Below, piece by piece: positions 43,186 through 51,423 of a DNA stretch of 51,423 nt (position 1 is its first letter; each line of letters begins with the position of its first letter). The notes under the pieces are model-generated. The model worked only from the letters and a program-made list of their open reading frames with translations, was not told where the DNA came from and made no database searches. Origin of the DNA: Actinokineospora spheciospongiae (GTDB lineage Bacteria > Actinomycetota > Actinomycetes > Mycobacteriales > Pseudonocardiaceae); the NCBI RefSeq assembly GCF_000564855.1, contig NZ_AYXG01000070.1, forward strand, positions 1 through 51,423. The letters run 5' to 3'. The position numbers and the translations under genes were made by a program.

Positions 43186-46100
43186 GCGACACCAACCAGC
43201 CCACCGGGGAACCGGACGACGGCCTGGAACCCATTGCGATCATCGGGATGGCGTGCCGGGTGCCCGGCGCCACCACCCCGCCGGACTTCTGGCGGGCGAT
43301 GCGCGACGGCATCGAGTCCATCACCCGGTTCGGCCGCGACGAGCTGATCGCCGCGGGCACCGCCCCGGAGACCCTGGACGACCCCGACTACGTGCCCGCC
43401 TCCGGGCACGTCGAGGGCGCCGACCGGTTCGACGCCGCATTCTTCGGCTTCAACGCCGGTGAGGCCGAGACGATGGACCCGCAGCACCGGGTGCTGTGCG
43501 AGACCGCCTGGGCGGCGGTGGAGGACAGCGGGCACGACCCGGCCGACTTCGGCGGCACCGTCGGGGTGTTCGCGGGCACCTTCATGAACAAGTACCAGAT
43601 GGCGAACCTGGCCACGAACCCGAGGTTCCAGCGCTCGCCGATGGCGCCGCTGGCCCGGATGTTCAACGACAAGGACTTCCTCGCCACCCGCATCGCGCAC
43701 CTGCTGGACCTGACCGGCCCGGCGATGACCGTGCAGACCGCGTGCTCGACCTCCCTGGTCGCCACCCACCTGGCCTGCCAGTCGCTGCTCAACTACGAGT
43801 GCGACGCCGCGGTCGTCGGCGGCGTGTCGATCAACGTGCCGCTCAAGACCGGCTACCCGGTGGCCGACTCCGGGCTGTTCAGCCCGGACGGGCACTGCCG
43901 CCCGTTCGACGCCGACGCCAAGGGCACCGTCCCCGGCAACGGCGCGGTGACCCTGGTGCTGCGCAGGCTCTCCGACGCCGTGGCCGACCGCGACCACGTC
44001 TACGCGGTCATCCGCGGCAGCGCGGTCAACAACGACGGCTCGCAGCTCAAGGCCGGGTTCGCCGCGCCGAGCGTGGAGGGCCAGGCCCGGGTGATCACGG
44101 CCGCGCACGTGGTGGCCGACGTCGACCCGGGCACCATCGGCTACGTCGAGGCGCACGGCACCGCCACCCAGGTCGGCGACCCGATCGAGATCACCGCGCT
44201 GACCCAGGCGTTCGACACCGAGGCCACCGGCTACTGCGCCATCGGCTCGGTCAAGGCCAACATCGGCCACCTCGACGCGGCGGCGGGCATCGCCGGGCTG
44301 ATGCGCGCCGCGCTCGCGGTGCACCACGCGCAGATCCCGCCGAACGCGGGCTTCACCGCGCCCAACCCGCTGCTGGGCCTGGAGCGCACCCCGTTCTACG
44401 TGCCCGCCGAGGCCGCCGACTGGGACAACTCCGAGCACCCCCGGCGCGCGGGCGTCAGCTCCTTCGGCGTCGGCGGCACCAACGCCCACGTGGTGCTGGA
44501 GGAGGGGCCGGAGGCACCCGCCGCCCGCCCGGCCCGGCCGTGGCAGCTCCTGCCGCTGTCGGCGCGCACCCGCACCGCGCTCGACGCCGCCACCGACCGG
44601 CTCGCCGCGCACCTCGACGGCGACGGCGCCCGGGTGCCGCTCGCCGACGTGGCGTTCACCCTCCAGGCGGGCCGCCGCGGCTTCGACACCCGGCGCTTCG
44701 CCGTGTGCGCCGACACCGCCGACGCGGTCCGCGCGCTGCGCGGCGAGGAAGCCAACCGGCTCGACACCCGGGCCGCCACCGACGGGCCGCGCGAGGCCGT
44801 GTTCGCCTTCCCCGGCGGCGGGATGCAGCACCCGGACATGGGGCTCGACATCTACCGCAGCGAAGCGGTGTTCCGCGCCGAGGTCGACGAGTGCGCCCGC
44901 CTGCTGGAACCCCGCCTGGGCTTCGACCTGCGCAGGCTGCTGTTCCCGTCGGCGTTCGCCCCGCTGGAGGGCAAGGGCGTCAGCGGCGGCGGGGTGATGA
45001 TGGGCCGCGACCAGGGTGCCGGGGTGGTGTCCTCGCTGTTCGTCGTCGAGTACGCCCTGGCCAAGCAGCTCATGGCCTGGGGGATCACCCCCGCCGCGAT
45101 GATCGGGCACAGCCTCGGCGAGTACGTCGCGGCCTGCCTGGCGGGCGTGTTCAGCCTGGCCGACGCGCTGGAGATCACCCTGGCCCGCGGTGAGCTGTTC
45201 GCCCGCATGGCGCCGGGGAAGATGCTGGTCATCCAGCTCCCCGAGGCCGAGGTGGAGCCGCTGCTGCCGGAGCGGATCTCGGTGTCGGCGGTCAACTCCC
45301 CGGACCTGACCGTGGTCGCCGGACCGGACGAGGACATCGCCGCGTTCACCAGGGAGCTGCGCGCCAAGGACATCGACTGCCGCAAGGTCAGCGTGCCGGT
45401 GGCCAGCCACTCGTGGATGGTGGAGCCGTTCCTCGACGAGTTCGTCGCCAAGGTCTCCGCGCTGGCGCTCAACCCGCCGCGGATTCCGTTCGTCTCCAGC
45501 GCCACCGGCACCTGGATCACCGACGAACAGGCCACCGACCCGCACTTCTGGGGCAGGCACCTGCGGCAGCCGGTGCGCTTCGCCGACGGGGTGCGCGAGG
45601 TGCTGGCCACCTCGAACCGGGTGCTGCTGGAGGTCGGCCCCGGCAAGGCGCTGACCTCGCTGGCCGCCGGGCAGCGGATCGCCCCCGCCCCGGTCGCGGT
45701 GTCCACCATGGGCCTGGCCCGCGACACCCTGCCGGACCTGGCGCACCTGGTCACCGCCGTGGGCCGCCTGTGGCAGGCCAACGTGCCGGTCGACTGGGTG
45801 GCCTTCCACGGCGAGGCCGAGCCGTCCCGCGTCCCGCTGCCGACCTACCCGTTCGAGGGCAAGCGGCACTGGGTCGAGGCCGGTCGCCTCCAGGAGAACG
45901 TCGTCGCGGCGGTCGCCGCCGCGGTCGAGGAAGTCCTGGGTGATGAAGCCCTTGGCGAGAACGGCGCAGACAACCGCCTACAACCGCGCACCGACCGTGA
46001 GCGCAAGGTCGCCGAGATCTGGTGCGACCTGCTCGGCGTGGAGTCGGTCGGGGTGGAGGACGACTTCTTCGACCTGGGCGCGCACTCGCTGATGGTCACC

Positions 46101-47429
46101 CAGGTCACCAAGGAGCTGCGCCGGATGGGCGCCACCTCGCTGACCGCCCGCGACGTCATGTCCGCGCCCACCGTGGCCGCCATGGCCGCGCTGGTCGACC
46201 GGGCGCTGGGCCTGGGCGACGGCAGGCCCGTGGGCACCGGCCCGGTGCTGGAGGACGAGGTGGTGCTCGACGAGTCGATCACCACCGACGGCCTCGCCCC
46301 CATGTCCACAGAGGACCCCAAGGCAATCCTGCTGACCGGGGCCACCGGCTTCGTCGGCGCTTTCCTCTGCGCGGAGCTGCTGCAGCGCACCAAGGCGACC
46401 GTGCACTGCCTGGTCCGCGCCGCCGACGAGGCCGCCGGGCTGGAGCGGGTGCGGGCCAAGCTCGACTCGTTCGGGCTCACCGGACCCTGGCAGAGCAGGC
46501 TCAAGGTCGTCGTCGGCGACCTGTCCAAGCCGCTGCTGGGCCTGGGGCAGGAGCGGTTCACCGAACTGGCGGGCCAGGTCGACGCGGTGCACCACTGCGG
46601 CGCGTGGGTCAACTTCGTCCGGCCGTACCGGGCGCTCAAGGCCTCCAACGTGCTGGGGACGCAGGAGGTGCTGCGCTTCGCCACCACCGTGCGGCTCAAG
46701 CCGGTGCACCACGTGTCCACCCTGGCGGTGCTGGCCGGGGCATTCCTCACCGACGCCAGGGTCATCTCCGAGAACGACCCGCTGCCCCCGCCCATCGGCC
46801 ACGACACCTCCTACAGCCAGAGCAAGTGGGTCGCCGAGGGCCTGGTCGACATCGCCCGCTCGCGCGGCATCCCGGTGTCGGTCTACCGCGCGGGCGGGGT
46901 GCTCGCCGACAGCCGCAGCGGCGCCACCAACGCCGACGACTACGTCACCAAGGTCATCCAGGGCTGCGTGCAGCTCGGCCTGGCGCCCAGCCGCCGGTAC
47001 GCGCTGTCGGTCGGCACGGTCGACCACCTGGTGCGGATGATCGTGGAGCTGTCGCTGCGACCCGGGGGCCTGGGCCGCAACTACCACGCCATCGACCCGA
47101 AGCCGCTGGAGTGGAACGTCCTGTTCGAGGAGATCCGCCGCTTCGGCCACGACGTCGAACTGGTCCCGTTCGACCGGTGGCGCACCACCCTGGTCGAGCA
47201 CGTCGACCGCGACGGCGAGGACAACGCCCTCGCCCCGCTCATGGCGATGATCGGCGAGACGCCCGACCGGGACATGCCGGTCATGGACTGCGGCAACGTG
47301 CTCACCGTGCTCCCGCCCGACCTGGCCCGCCCGCCCGCGCTCGACCCCGAGTACTTCCGCAGGATGCTCGACTACTTCGTCCGGGGCAGGCTCCTGCCGC
47401 CCGTTCCCGCCACCACCACGGGGGTCTGA
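43182..47429 (+). CDS. Type I PKS, KS-AT-T-TR
   Basis: 1415 residues. KS (about 15-440): Cys188 in TACSTS, His325 in EAHGTATQ, His363 in [12 protein letters not shown] (about 545-860): Ser644 in [10 protein letters not shown]; the specificity region reads VASH at 740-743, which leans to methylmalonyl, whereas GHSLG leans to malonyl, so extender choice is open. Only about 60 residues separate AT from T (Ser969 in LGAHSLMV), so no KR, DH or ER is present and the beta-ketone stays. The C-terminal thioester reductase (about 1045-1415) has TGATGFVG and the catalytic Tyr1211/Lys1215 of YSQSK, implying NADPH-dependent release as aldehyde or alcohol. There is no TE. An unusual Gly-rich stretch ([13 protein letters not shown]) lies in the AT. 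GTG start overlaps the NRPS stop. Confidence 0.95.
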   Translation: MSDTNQPTGEPDDGLEPIAIIGMACRVPGATTPPDFWRAMRDGIESITRFGRDELIAAGTAPETLDDPDYVPASGHVEGADRFDAAFFGFNAGEAETMDPQHRVLCETAWAAVEDSGHDPADFGGTVGVFAGTFMNKYQMANLATNPRFQRSPMAPLARMFNDKDFLATRIAHLLDLTGPAMTVQTACSTSLVATHLACQSLLNYECDAAVVGGVSINVPLKTGYPVADSGLFSPDGHCRPFDADAKGTVPGNGAVTLVLRRLSDAVADRDHVYAVIRGSAVNNDGSQLKAGFAAPSVEGQARVITAAHVVADVDPGTIGYVEAHGTATQVGDPIEITALTQAFDTEATGYCAIGSVKANIGHLDAAAGIAGLMRAALAVHHAQIPPNAGFTAPNPLLGLERTPFYVPAEAADWDNSEHPRRAGVSSFGVGGTNAHVVLEEGPEAPAARPARPWQLLPLSARTRTALDAATDRLAAHLDGDGARVPLADVAFTLQAGRRGFDTRRFAVCADTADAVRALRGEEANRLDTRAATDGPREAVFAFPGGGMQHPDMGLDIYRSEAVFRAEVDECARLLEPRLGFDLRRLLFPSAFAPLEGKGVSGGGVMMGRDQGAGVVSSLFVVEYALAKQLMAWGITPAAMIGHSLGEYVAACLAGVFSLADALEITLARGELFARMAPGKMLVIQLPEAEVEPLLPERISVSAVNSPDLTVVAGPDEDIAAFTRELRAKDIDCRKVSVPVASHSWMVEPFLDEFVAKVSALALNPPRIPFVSSATGTWITDEQATDPHFWGRHLRQPVRFADGVREVLATSNRVLLEVGPGKALTSLAAGQRIAPAPVAVSTMGLARDTLPDLAHLVTAVGRLWQANVPVDWVAFHGEAEPSRVPLPTYPFEGKRHWVEAGRLQENVVAAVAAAVEEVLGDEALGENGADNRLQPRTDRERKVAEIWCDLLGVESVGVEDDFFDLGAHSLMVTQVTKELRRMGATSLTARDVMSAPTVAAMAALVDRALGLGDGRPVGTGPVLEDEVVLDESITTDGLAPMSTEDPKAILLTGATGFVGAFLCAELLQRTKATVHCLVRAADEAAGLERVRAKLDSFGLTGPWQSRLKVVVGDLSKPLLGLGQERFTELAGQVDAVHHCGAWVNFVRPYRALKASNVLGTQEVLRFATTVRLKPVHHVSTLAVLAGAFLTDARVISENDPLPPPIGHDTSYSQSKWVAEGLVDIARSRGIPVSVYRAGGVLADSRSGATNADDYVTKVIQGCVQLGLAPSRRYALSVGTVDHLVRMIVELSLRPGGLGRNYHAIDPKPLEWNVLFEEIRRFGHDVELVPFDRWRTTLVEHVDRDGEDNALAPLMAMIGETPDRDMPVMDCGNVLTVLPPDLARPPALDPEYFRRMLDYFVRGRLLPPVPATTTGV

Positions 47430-47434
47430 CCCAC

Positions 47435-48673
47435 ATGTCCATGCTGCTCACCGGTGCCACGCTCATCGACGGCCTCGGCGGCGACCCGACCGCCAACAGC
47501 GCGGTCGTCGTCACCGACGACCGGATCACCGCGGTCGGCTCCACCGCCGACGCCCCCGCCGACGCCGACCTGGTCGACCTGTCCGGGCTGACCCTGCTGC
47601 CCGGCCTGATCGACGCGCACGTCCACATGGGACACGCCAGCGAGATGCGCGCGGTGCTCAACAACGAGCTGTCGGTCGCCGAGCGCGCCGCCGACATCTT
47701 CCGCACCCTGCGCCAGACCGTGGAGGCGGGGTTCACCGCCGTGCGCGACTGCGGCGGCATCGACCACGGCATCCTGCGCACCGTCGGCAAGGGCATGGTG
47801 CCAGGGCCGCGGCTGTGGGCCTCGGCCTCGCCGCTGGTGCAGTGCGGCGGGCACGGGCACCTCGGCTCGCCGTTCCAGGCCCCGGACGAGTCCTTCGCGT
47901 TCCGGGTGCGCGGCCTGACCGCGGTCGGCCGCATCTCCGACGGCCGCGACGAGGTGCGCAAGGCCGCCCGCGAGTGCTTCCGCCAGGGCGCGACCTTCCT
48001 GAAGATGGCCGTCACCGGCGGTGTGGTGTCCATCGCCGACGACCTCGACGACACCCAGTTCTCCATCGAGGAGATCGCCGTCGCGGTGGAGGAGGCCAAC
48101 GCCAGGCACACCTACGTCACCGTGCACGCGCACAACAAGTACGGCATCCAGAACGCGGTCAAGGCCGGGGTGAAGTGCGTCGAGCACGGCACCGGCATCG
48201 ACGAGGCCACCGCCGCGCAGATGGCCGCCGCCGGGGTCGCCCTGGTGCCCACGCTGGCCATCGCCCAGGTCCTCACCGACGACTTCGACGCCCACGGCCT
48301 GCCGCCGCAGATCCGCGAGCGCGTCTGCGGCACCATGGAGGGGATGGTCGAGGCGATCCGCCTGGCCACCGCCGCGGGCATCCCGGTCGGCTCCGGCTCC
48401 GACCTCATCGGCCCCAAGCAGGACCGCCGCGGCCTGGAACTCGCGCTCAAGGCCAAGGTGCTCGGCCCGATGGGCGCGATCCAGTCCGCCACCTCGGTCA
48501 ACGCCGAGATCATGCGGGTCGCCGACAAGATCGGCTCGGTCGAGGTCGGCAAGTTCGCCGACGTCATCGCCGTCGACTTCGACCCGCTCACCGAACCCGA
48601 GCTGTTCGACGACCCCAGCCGCGTCCGGCTCGTGGTCAAGGGCGGCAAGGTCGTCAAGGACACCCGCAAGTGA
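47435..48673 (+). CDS. Metal-dependent amidohydrolase
   Basis: 412 residues of the amidohydrolase superfamily, nearest the prolidase/imidazolonepropionase-like group. Metal ligands appear in [10 protein letters not shown] (residue about 60), the bridging lysine in [11 protein letters not shown], histidines in [11 protein letters not shown] and CVEHGTGID, and the late aspartate in VGSGSDLIG. It ends with the typical beta-sandwich strand [13 protein letters not shown]. It starts five bases after the PKS stop. Possible roles: trimming a protecting acyl or amino-acid group from the product, hydrolysing a cyclic imine/amide, or self-protection. These are guesses from context. Confidence 0.9.
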   Translation: MSMLLTGATLIDGLGGDPTANSAVVVTDDRITAVGSTADAPADADLVDLSGLTLLPGLIDAHVHMGHASEMRAVLNNELSVAERAADIFRTLRQTVEAGFTAVRDCGGIDHGILRTVGKGMVPGPRLWASASPLVQCGGHGHLGSPFQAPDESFAFRVRGLTAVGRISDGRDEVRKAARECFRQGATFLKMAVTGGVVSIADDLDDTQFSIEEIAVAVEEANARHTYVTVHAHNKYGIQNAVKAGVKCVEHGTGIDEATAAQMAAAGVALVPTLAIAQVLTDDFDAHGLPPQIRERVCGTMEGMVEAIRLATAAGIPVGSGSDLIGPKQDRRGLELALKAKVLGPMGAIQSATSVNAEIMRVADKIGSVEVGKFADVIAVDFDPLTEPELFDDPSRVRLVVKGGKVVKDTRK

Positions 48674-48702
48674 CCGCGCCCGAGCCGATCGAGGAGAAGA
48701 GC

Positions 48703-48885
48703 ATGTCCACCGCGTTCCACGTGGTCGTCAACGGTGAAGAGCAGTACTCGGTGTGGGAGGACGGCCTGGCGCTGCCCGCGGGCTGGCGCGCGGAGGGCTT
48801 CACCGGTCCCCGGCAGGACTGCCTGGACCACATCGAGCGGGTGTGGACCGACATGCGCCCGGCCAGCCTGAGGAGCGGCGCGTGA
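48703..48885 (+). CDS. MbtH-like protein
   Basis: 60 residues, a full-length MbtH protein that binds and activates A domains. Visible: [27 protein letters not shown] and [16 protein letters not shown]. The consensus SxWP has WE instead of WP, a small deviation. Its stop overlaps the next GTG by four bases. It should serve one or more of the three A domains of this cluster; ATG 48703 follows GAGGAG. Confidence 0.95.
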   Translation: MSTAFHVVVNGEEQYSVWEDGLALPAGWRAEGFTGPRQDCLDHIERVWTDMRPASLRSGA

Positions 48886-49493
48886 GCACCACCGAGACCA
48901 GGCCCCGCCCGCTGGTGGTCGCCATCGGCGGCACCGGCCGCCCCGGCTCCAGCACCGAGCGGGCCCTGCTCACCGCGCTGAGCAGCCCCGAGGCGGCGGG
49001 CTGCGAGGTCCGCCTGTTCGGCGGGGAGTTCCTGGCCGCGCTGCCGATGTTCCGCCCCGGCGCGGCGCCCACCGACCCCGGCGTGCTGGACCTGGTGGAG
49101 ACCGTCGGCCGCGCCAACGGGGTGCTGCTGGCCAGCCCCGCCTACCACGGCGGGGTGTCGGCGATGGTCAAGAACGCCCTCGACCACCTCGAACACCTCG
49201 CCGACCGGGAGCGCGCCTACCTCGACGGCCGCGCCGTGGGCTGCTTCGTCACCGCGGCTGGCTGGCAGGCGGGCGGGGCCACCCTGTCGGCGCTGCGCTC
49301 GATCGTGCACGCCCTGCGCGGCTGGCCCACCCCGCTGGGCATCACCGTCAACACCTCCCCGCCCGCCCCGGGCGACGGCGGCGAGGCGGCCCGCGCCCAG
49401 TGCGACGTGCAGTTGCGCAAGATCGGGTGGCAGGTGGCCGAGTTCGCCACCCGCGCCGCCCAGTCGCGGGTCCTGGCGGGGATGCCGACGTGA
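48882..49493 (+). CDS. NADPH-dependent FMN reductase
   Basis: 203 residues, flavodoxin-like fold (PF03358 type): [19 protein letters not shown] for the phosphate of FMN, then [20 protein letters not shown] and NALDHL, the family signature. Such enzymes reduce free FMN with NAD(P)H and hand it to two-component flavin monooxygenases. The only such monooxygenase in the cluster is the LLM domain embedded in the second NRPS, so this gene is its likely reductase. GTG overlaps the MbtH stop and its own stop overlaps the next gene (both GTGA), giving tight co-expression. Confidence 0.92.
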   Translation: MSTTETRPRPLVVAIGGTGRPGSSTERALLTALSSPEAAGCEVRLFGGEFLAALPMFRPGAAPTDPGVLDLVETVGRANGVLLASPAYHGGVSAMVKNALDHLEHLADRERAYLDGRAVGCFVTAAGWQAGGATLSALRSIVHALRGWPTPLGITVNTSPPAPGDGGEAARAQCDVQLRKIGWQVAEFATRAAQSRVLAGMPT

Positions 49494-51148
49494 CCGCGGG
49501 CGTGTCCGACCAGGAGCGGGCGGCGGTGCTCGCGCCGCCGCCCGCCCCGGCGCAGGCACCCGAACCGCCGGAACCGGTGGTGCCGAGGCGGGCGGGCACC
49601 GCGGAGCGGATCGCCGAGTTCCGCAGGCGCCGCCAGGTGGCCCGCCAGCCCGGTTCGCCGCGCGCGGCGAAGCGCCAGCACGTGCTGGGCAAGCTGACCG
49701 CCCGCGAGCGCATCGACCTGCTGCTGGACCCCGACTCGTTCGTGGAGACCGACGCGTTCGTCCGGCACCGCTCCACCAACTTCGGCATCGACGCCAACCG
49801 CCCGGCGGGCGACGGCGTGGTCACCGGTTACGGCACGGTCGACGGCCGCCAGGTGTGCGTGTACGCCCAGGACGTGACGTCGTTCAACGGCAGCGTGGGG
49901 GAGATGTTCGGCACCAAGGTCGGCAAGATCCTCGACCTCGCGGTGCAGACCGGCTGCCCGGTCATCGGCATCAACGACTCCAGCGGCGCCCGCATCCAGG
50001 AGGGCGTGCTGTCGCTGTCGGCCTACGGCCAGGTCGCCCGCCGGGTCGTGCGCGCCTCCGGGGTCATCCCGCAGATCTCGCTGATCATGGGCGTCTGCGC
50101 GGGTGGCGCGGTCTACACCCCGGCGGCCACCGACTTCGTGGTCATGGTGGACAAGACCTCGCACATGTTCGTCACCGGCCCGGAGGTCATCCGCAAGGTC
50201 ACCGGCGAGCGGATCAGCCTGGAGGCCCTCGGCGGCGGCAAGGTCCACAGCGCCCAGACCGGCAACGCCCACTACCTGGCCACCGACGAGGCCGACGCGA
50301 TCGCCTACGTCCGCGACCTGCTGGCGTTCCTGCCCGCCAACAACCTCGACGAGTCCCCCACCTACGCCGCCACCACCGACCTGACCACCACCGACACCGA
50401 CGCCGAACTCGACGCCCTCATCCCCGACGCCCCCGAACACGGCTACGACATGCGCGAGGTCGTGGAACGCGTGGTCGACGACGGCGACTTCCTGGAGGTC
50501 CACCCCGCCTTCGCCCCCAACATCCTGTGCGGCTTCGCCAGGGTGGAGGGCACCAGCGTCGGCGTCGTGGCCAACCAGCCGCTGCACCTGGCCGGCTCGC
50601 TCGACATCGACGCCGCGGAGAAGGCGGCCAGGTTCGTCCGCTTCTGCGACGCCTTCAACATCCCCATCATCACCCTGGTCGACGTCCCCGGCTTCCTGCC
50701 GGGGGCGGTGCAGGAGCACGCGGGCATCATCCGCCGCGGCGCCAAGCTCGGCTTCGCCTACATCGAGTCCACCGTCCCCAAGGTCACCGTCATCACCCGC
50801 AAGGCCTTCGGCGGCGGCTACGCGGTCATGGGCTCGAAGGAACTCGGCGCCGACGTCTGCTTCGCCTGGCCGGTCGCCCAGATCGGCGTCATGGGCGCCC
50901 AGGGCGGCGTGGACATGCTCTTCCGCAAGGAGATCATGTCCGCCCCCGACCCCGACGACGCCCGCCGCACCTTCACCGAGGCCTACGAGGACACCCTCAC
51001 CAGCCCCTACGTGGCGGCCGAACGCGGCTGCATCGACGACGTCATCGCCCCGAGCGAGACCAGGGTGGCCATCACCCGCGCGCTGCGCGCCCTGCGCACC
51101 AAGCGGGAGGCGGTCGCCCCCCGCAAGCACAGCAACATTCCACTGTAG
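49490..51148 (+). CDS. Acyl-CoA carboxylase, carboxyltransferase beta subunit
   Basis: 552 residues. Two crotonase-fold halves with the oxyanion-forming glycines: SLIMGVCAGGAVYTPAATDF in the N half and RKAFGGGYAVMGSKELGADV in the C half, plus VAQIGVMGAQGGVDMLFR. This is the PccB/AccD type, transferring carboxyl from biotin carrier to an acyl-CoA. An N-terminal extension of about 40 residues (Pro-rich, then Arg-rich) is longer than usual. GADVCFAWP keeps an Asp where, as I recall, propionyl-preferring enzymes do, hinting at methylmalonyl-CoA output. No biotin carboxylase/BCCP alpha subunit is in the window, so it must borrow one. It probably supplies the extender for the PKS. GTG start overlaps the previous stop. 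Confidence 0.94.
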   Translation: MTAGVSDQERAAVLAPPPAPAQAPEPPEPVVPRRAGTAERIAEFRRRRQVARQPGSPRAAKRQHVLGKLTARERIDLLLDPDSFVETDAFVRHRSTNFGIDANRPAGDGVVTGYGTVDGRQVCVYAQDVTSFNGSVGEMFGTKVGKILDLAVQTGCPVIGINDSSGARIQEGVLSLSAYGQVARRVVRASGVIPQISLIMGVCAGGAVYTPAATDFVVMVDKTSHMFVTGPEVIRKVTGERISLEALGGGKVHSAQTGNAHYLATDEADAIAYVRDLLAFLPANNLDESPTYAATTDLTTTDTDAELDALIPDAPEHGYDMREVVERVVDDGDFLEVHPAFAPNILCGFARVEGTSVGVVANQPLHLAGSLDIDAAEKAARFVRFCDAFNIPIITLVDVPGFLPGAVQEHAGIIRRGAKLGFAYIESTVPKVTVITRKAFGGGYAVMGSKELGADVCFAWPVAQIGVMGAQGGVDMLFRKEIMSAPDPDDARRTFTEAYEDTLTSPYVAAERGCIDDVIAPSETRVAITRALRALRTKREAVAPRKHSNIPL

Positions 51149-51155
51149 ACAAACA

Positions 51156-51187
51156 GGTCGCGGGCGGTCCACGGACCGCCCGCGACC
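51156..51187 (+). terminator. Hairpin ending the NRPS/PKS operon
   Basis: A perfect 15-bp stem (GGTCGCGGGCGGTCC and complement) around a 2-base loop, starting eight bases after the last stop codon. It marks the likely right end of the cluster transcript. Confidence 0.82.
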
Positions 51188-51244
51188 CTGCGGTCACGCC
51201 GCACCCGCACAAGACGAGGCCCCCAAGCCTGTCCGCACAAGCAA

Positions 51245-51397
51245 GTTGACCACCCCACAAACCGCCGCCCCAGCCACCCCAAAAACCGCCTGCCCGACGA
51301 CCCAACTGCCCGGGTGGGCAGATGTGCTTGGGCCGATCACCCTCGCAACCGGCGGCCCGGCTACGGCTCTGCCCGGGTGGGTGGATGTGTTTGGCCG
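51245..51397 (-). repeat. Inverted copies of the left-end repeat family
   Basis: Read on the minus strand, GGCCAAACACATCCACCCAC plus CCGGGC occurs at 51396-51371, and GGCCCAAGCACATCTGCCCA plus CCCGGGC at 51334-51308. Each is followed by the GGGxCGxCGGTT-like second block, and the second by a TTTTTGGGGTGG tail matching the left-end copies. The unit is about 62 bases. No coding potential is evident. Confidence 0.7.
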
Positions 51398-51423
51398 GGG
51401 GTGGCGATCATGTGCAAGCCTGC

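Overview
The window is very high-GC actinobacterial DNA with GTG starts, GC-rich third codon positions, Tat-type lipoproteins, a SARP regulator and an infB gene with a huge Pro/Gly-rich linker. The block proS / DUF4439 protein / lipoprotein / rimP-nusA-ylxR-infB-rbfA matches the gene order I recall from mycobacteria and relatives. Together with the secondary-metabolite genes this suggests a filamentous actinomycete, probably Pseudonocardiaceae. The species cannot be named from the sequence.

Left part (1-18.6 kb), mostly housekeeping: a noncoding tandem-repeat tract; mtnA; proS; three related single-TM or secreted unknown proteins and a HAD phosphatase; a decayed ECF42-type sigma locus (a YCII/DGPF remnant plus a frameshifted sigma gene); YjbQ divergent from a class V aminotransferase-like protein; a one-TM unknown; the DUF4439/lipoprotein pair; rimP-nusA-ylxR-infB; a DUF503 gene and rbfA; and a Tat-exported esterase-like protein.

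Middle part (18.6-25.4 kb): a lower-GC island with an XRE regulator, an ImmA/IrrE metallopeptidase and a PIN-like RNase split by a one-base frameshift. It has a perfect inverted-repeat operator in front of the first gene. A complete CUT1-type sugar ABC importer follows (binding protein, two permeases, ATPase), closed by a 25-bp hairpin shared with the converging neighbour.

Right part (25.4-51.15 kb): a compact PKS/NRPS biosynthetic gene cluster. A leftward operon (KSIII, ACP, KS, GMC oxidoreductase, MFS exporter) faces a MaoC dehydratase across a symmetric regulatory region. That region has two sets of three 11-bp-spaced repeats and looks like a SARP operator; the SARP gene lies just beyond maoC. 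A rightward operon then encodes a DUF5829/VOC-like protein, a first NRPS (A-T-C-A-T), a second NRPS (C-A-T whose glycine-type A domain is interrupted by a flavin luciferase-like monooxygenase), a KS-AT-T-TR polyketide synthase, an amidohydrolase, MbtH, an FMN reductase and an acyl-CoA carboxylase beta subunit. The reading-frame order predicts an aromatic-like residue, then a Val/Ile-like residue, then a possibly alpha-oxidised glycine, then a beta-keto extender, released reductively as an aldehyde or alcohol. The FMN reductase plausibly feeds the embedded monooxygenase and the carboxylase subunit feeds the AT. The window closes with a terminator and the same repeat family as at its start, in the opposite orientation.
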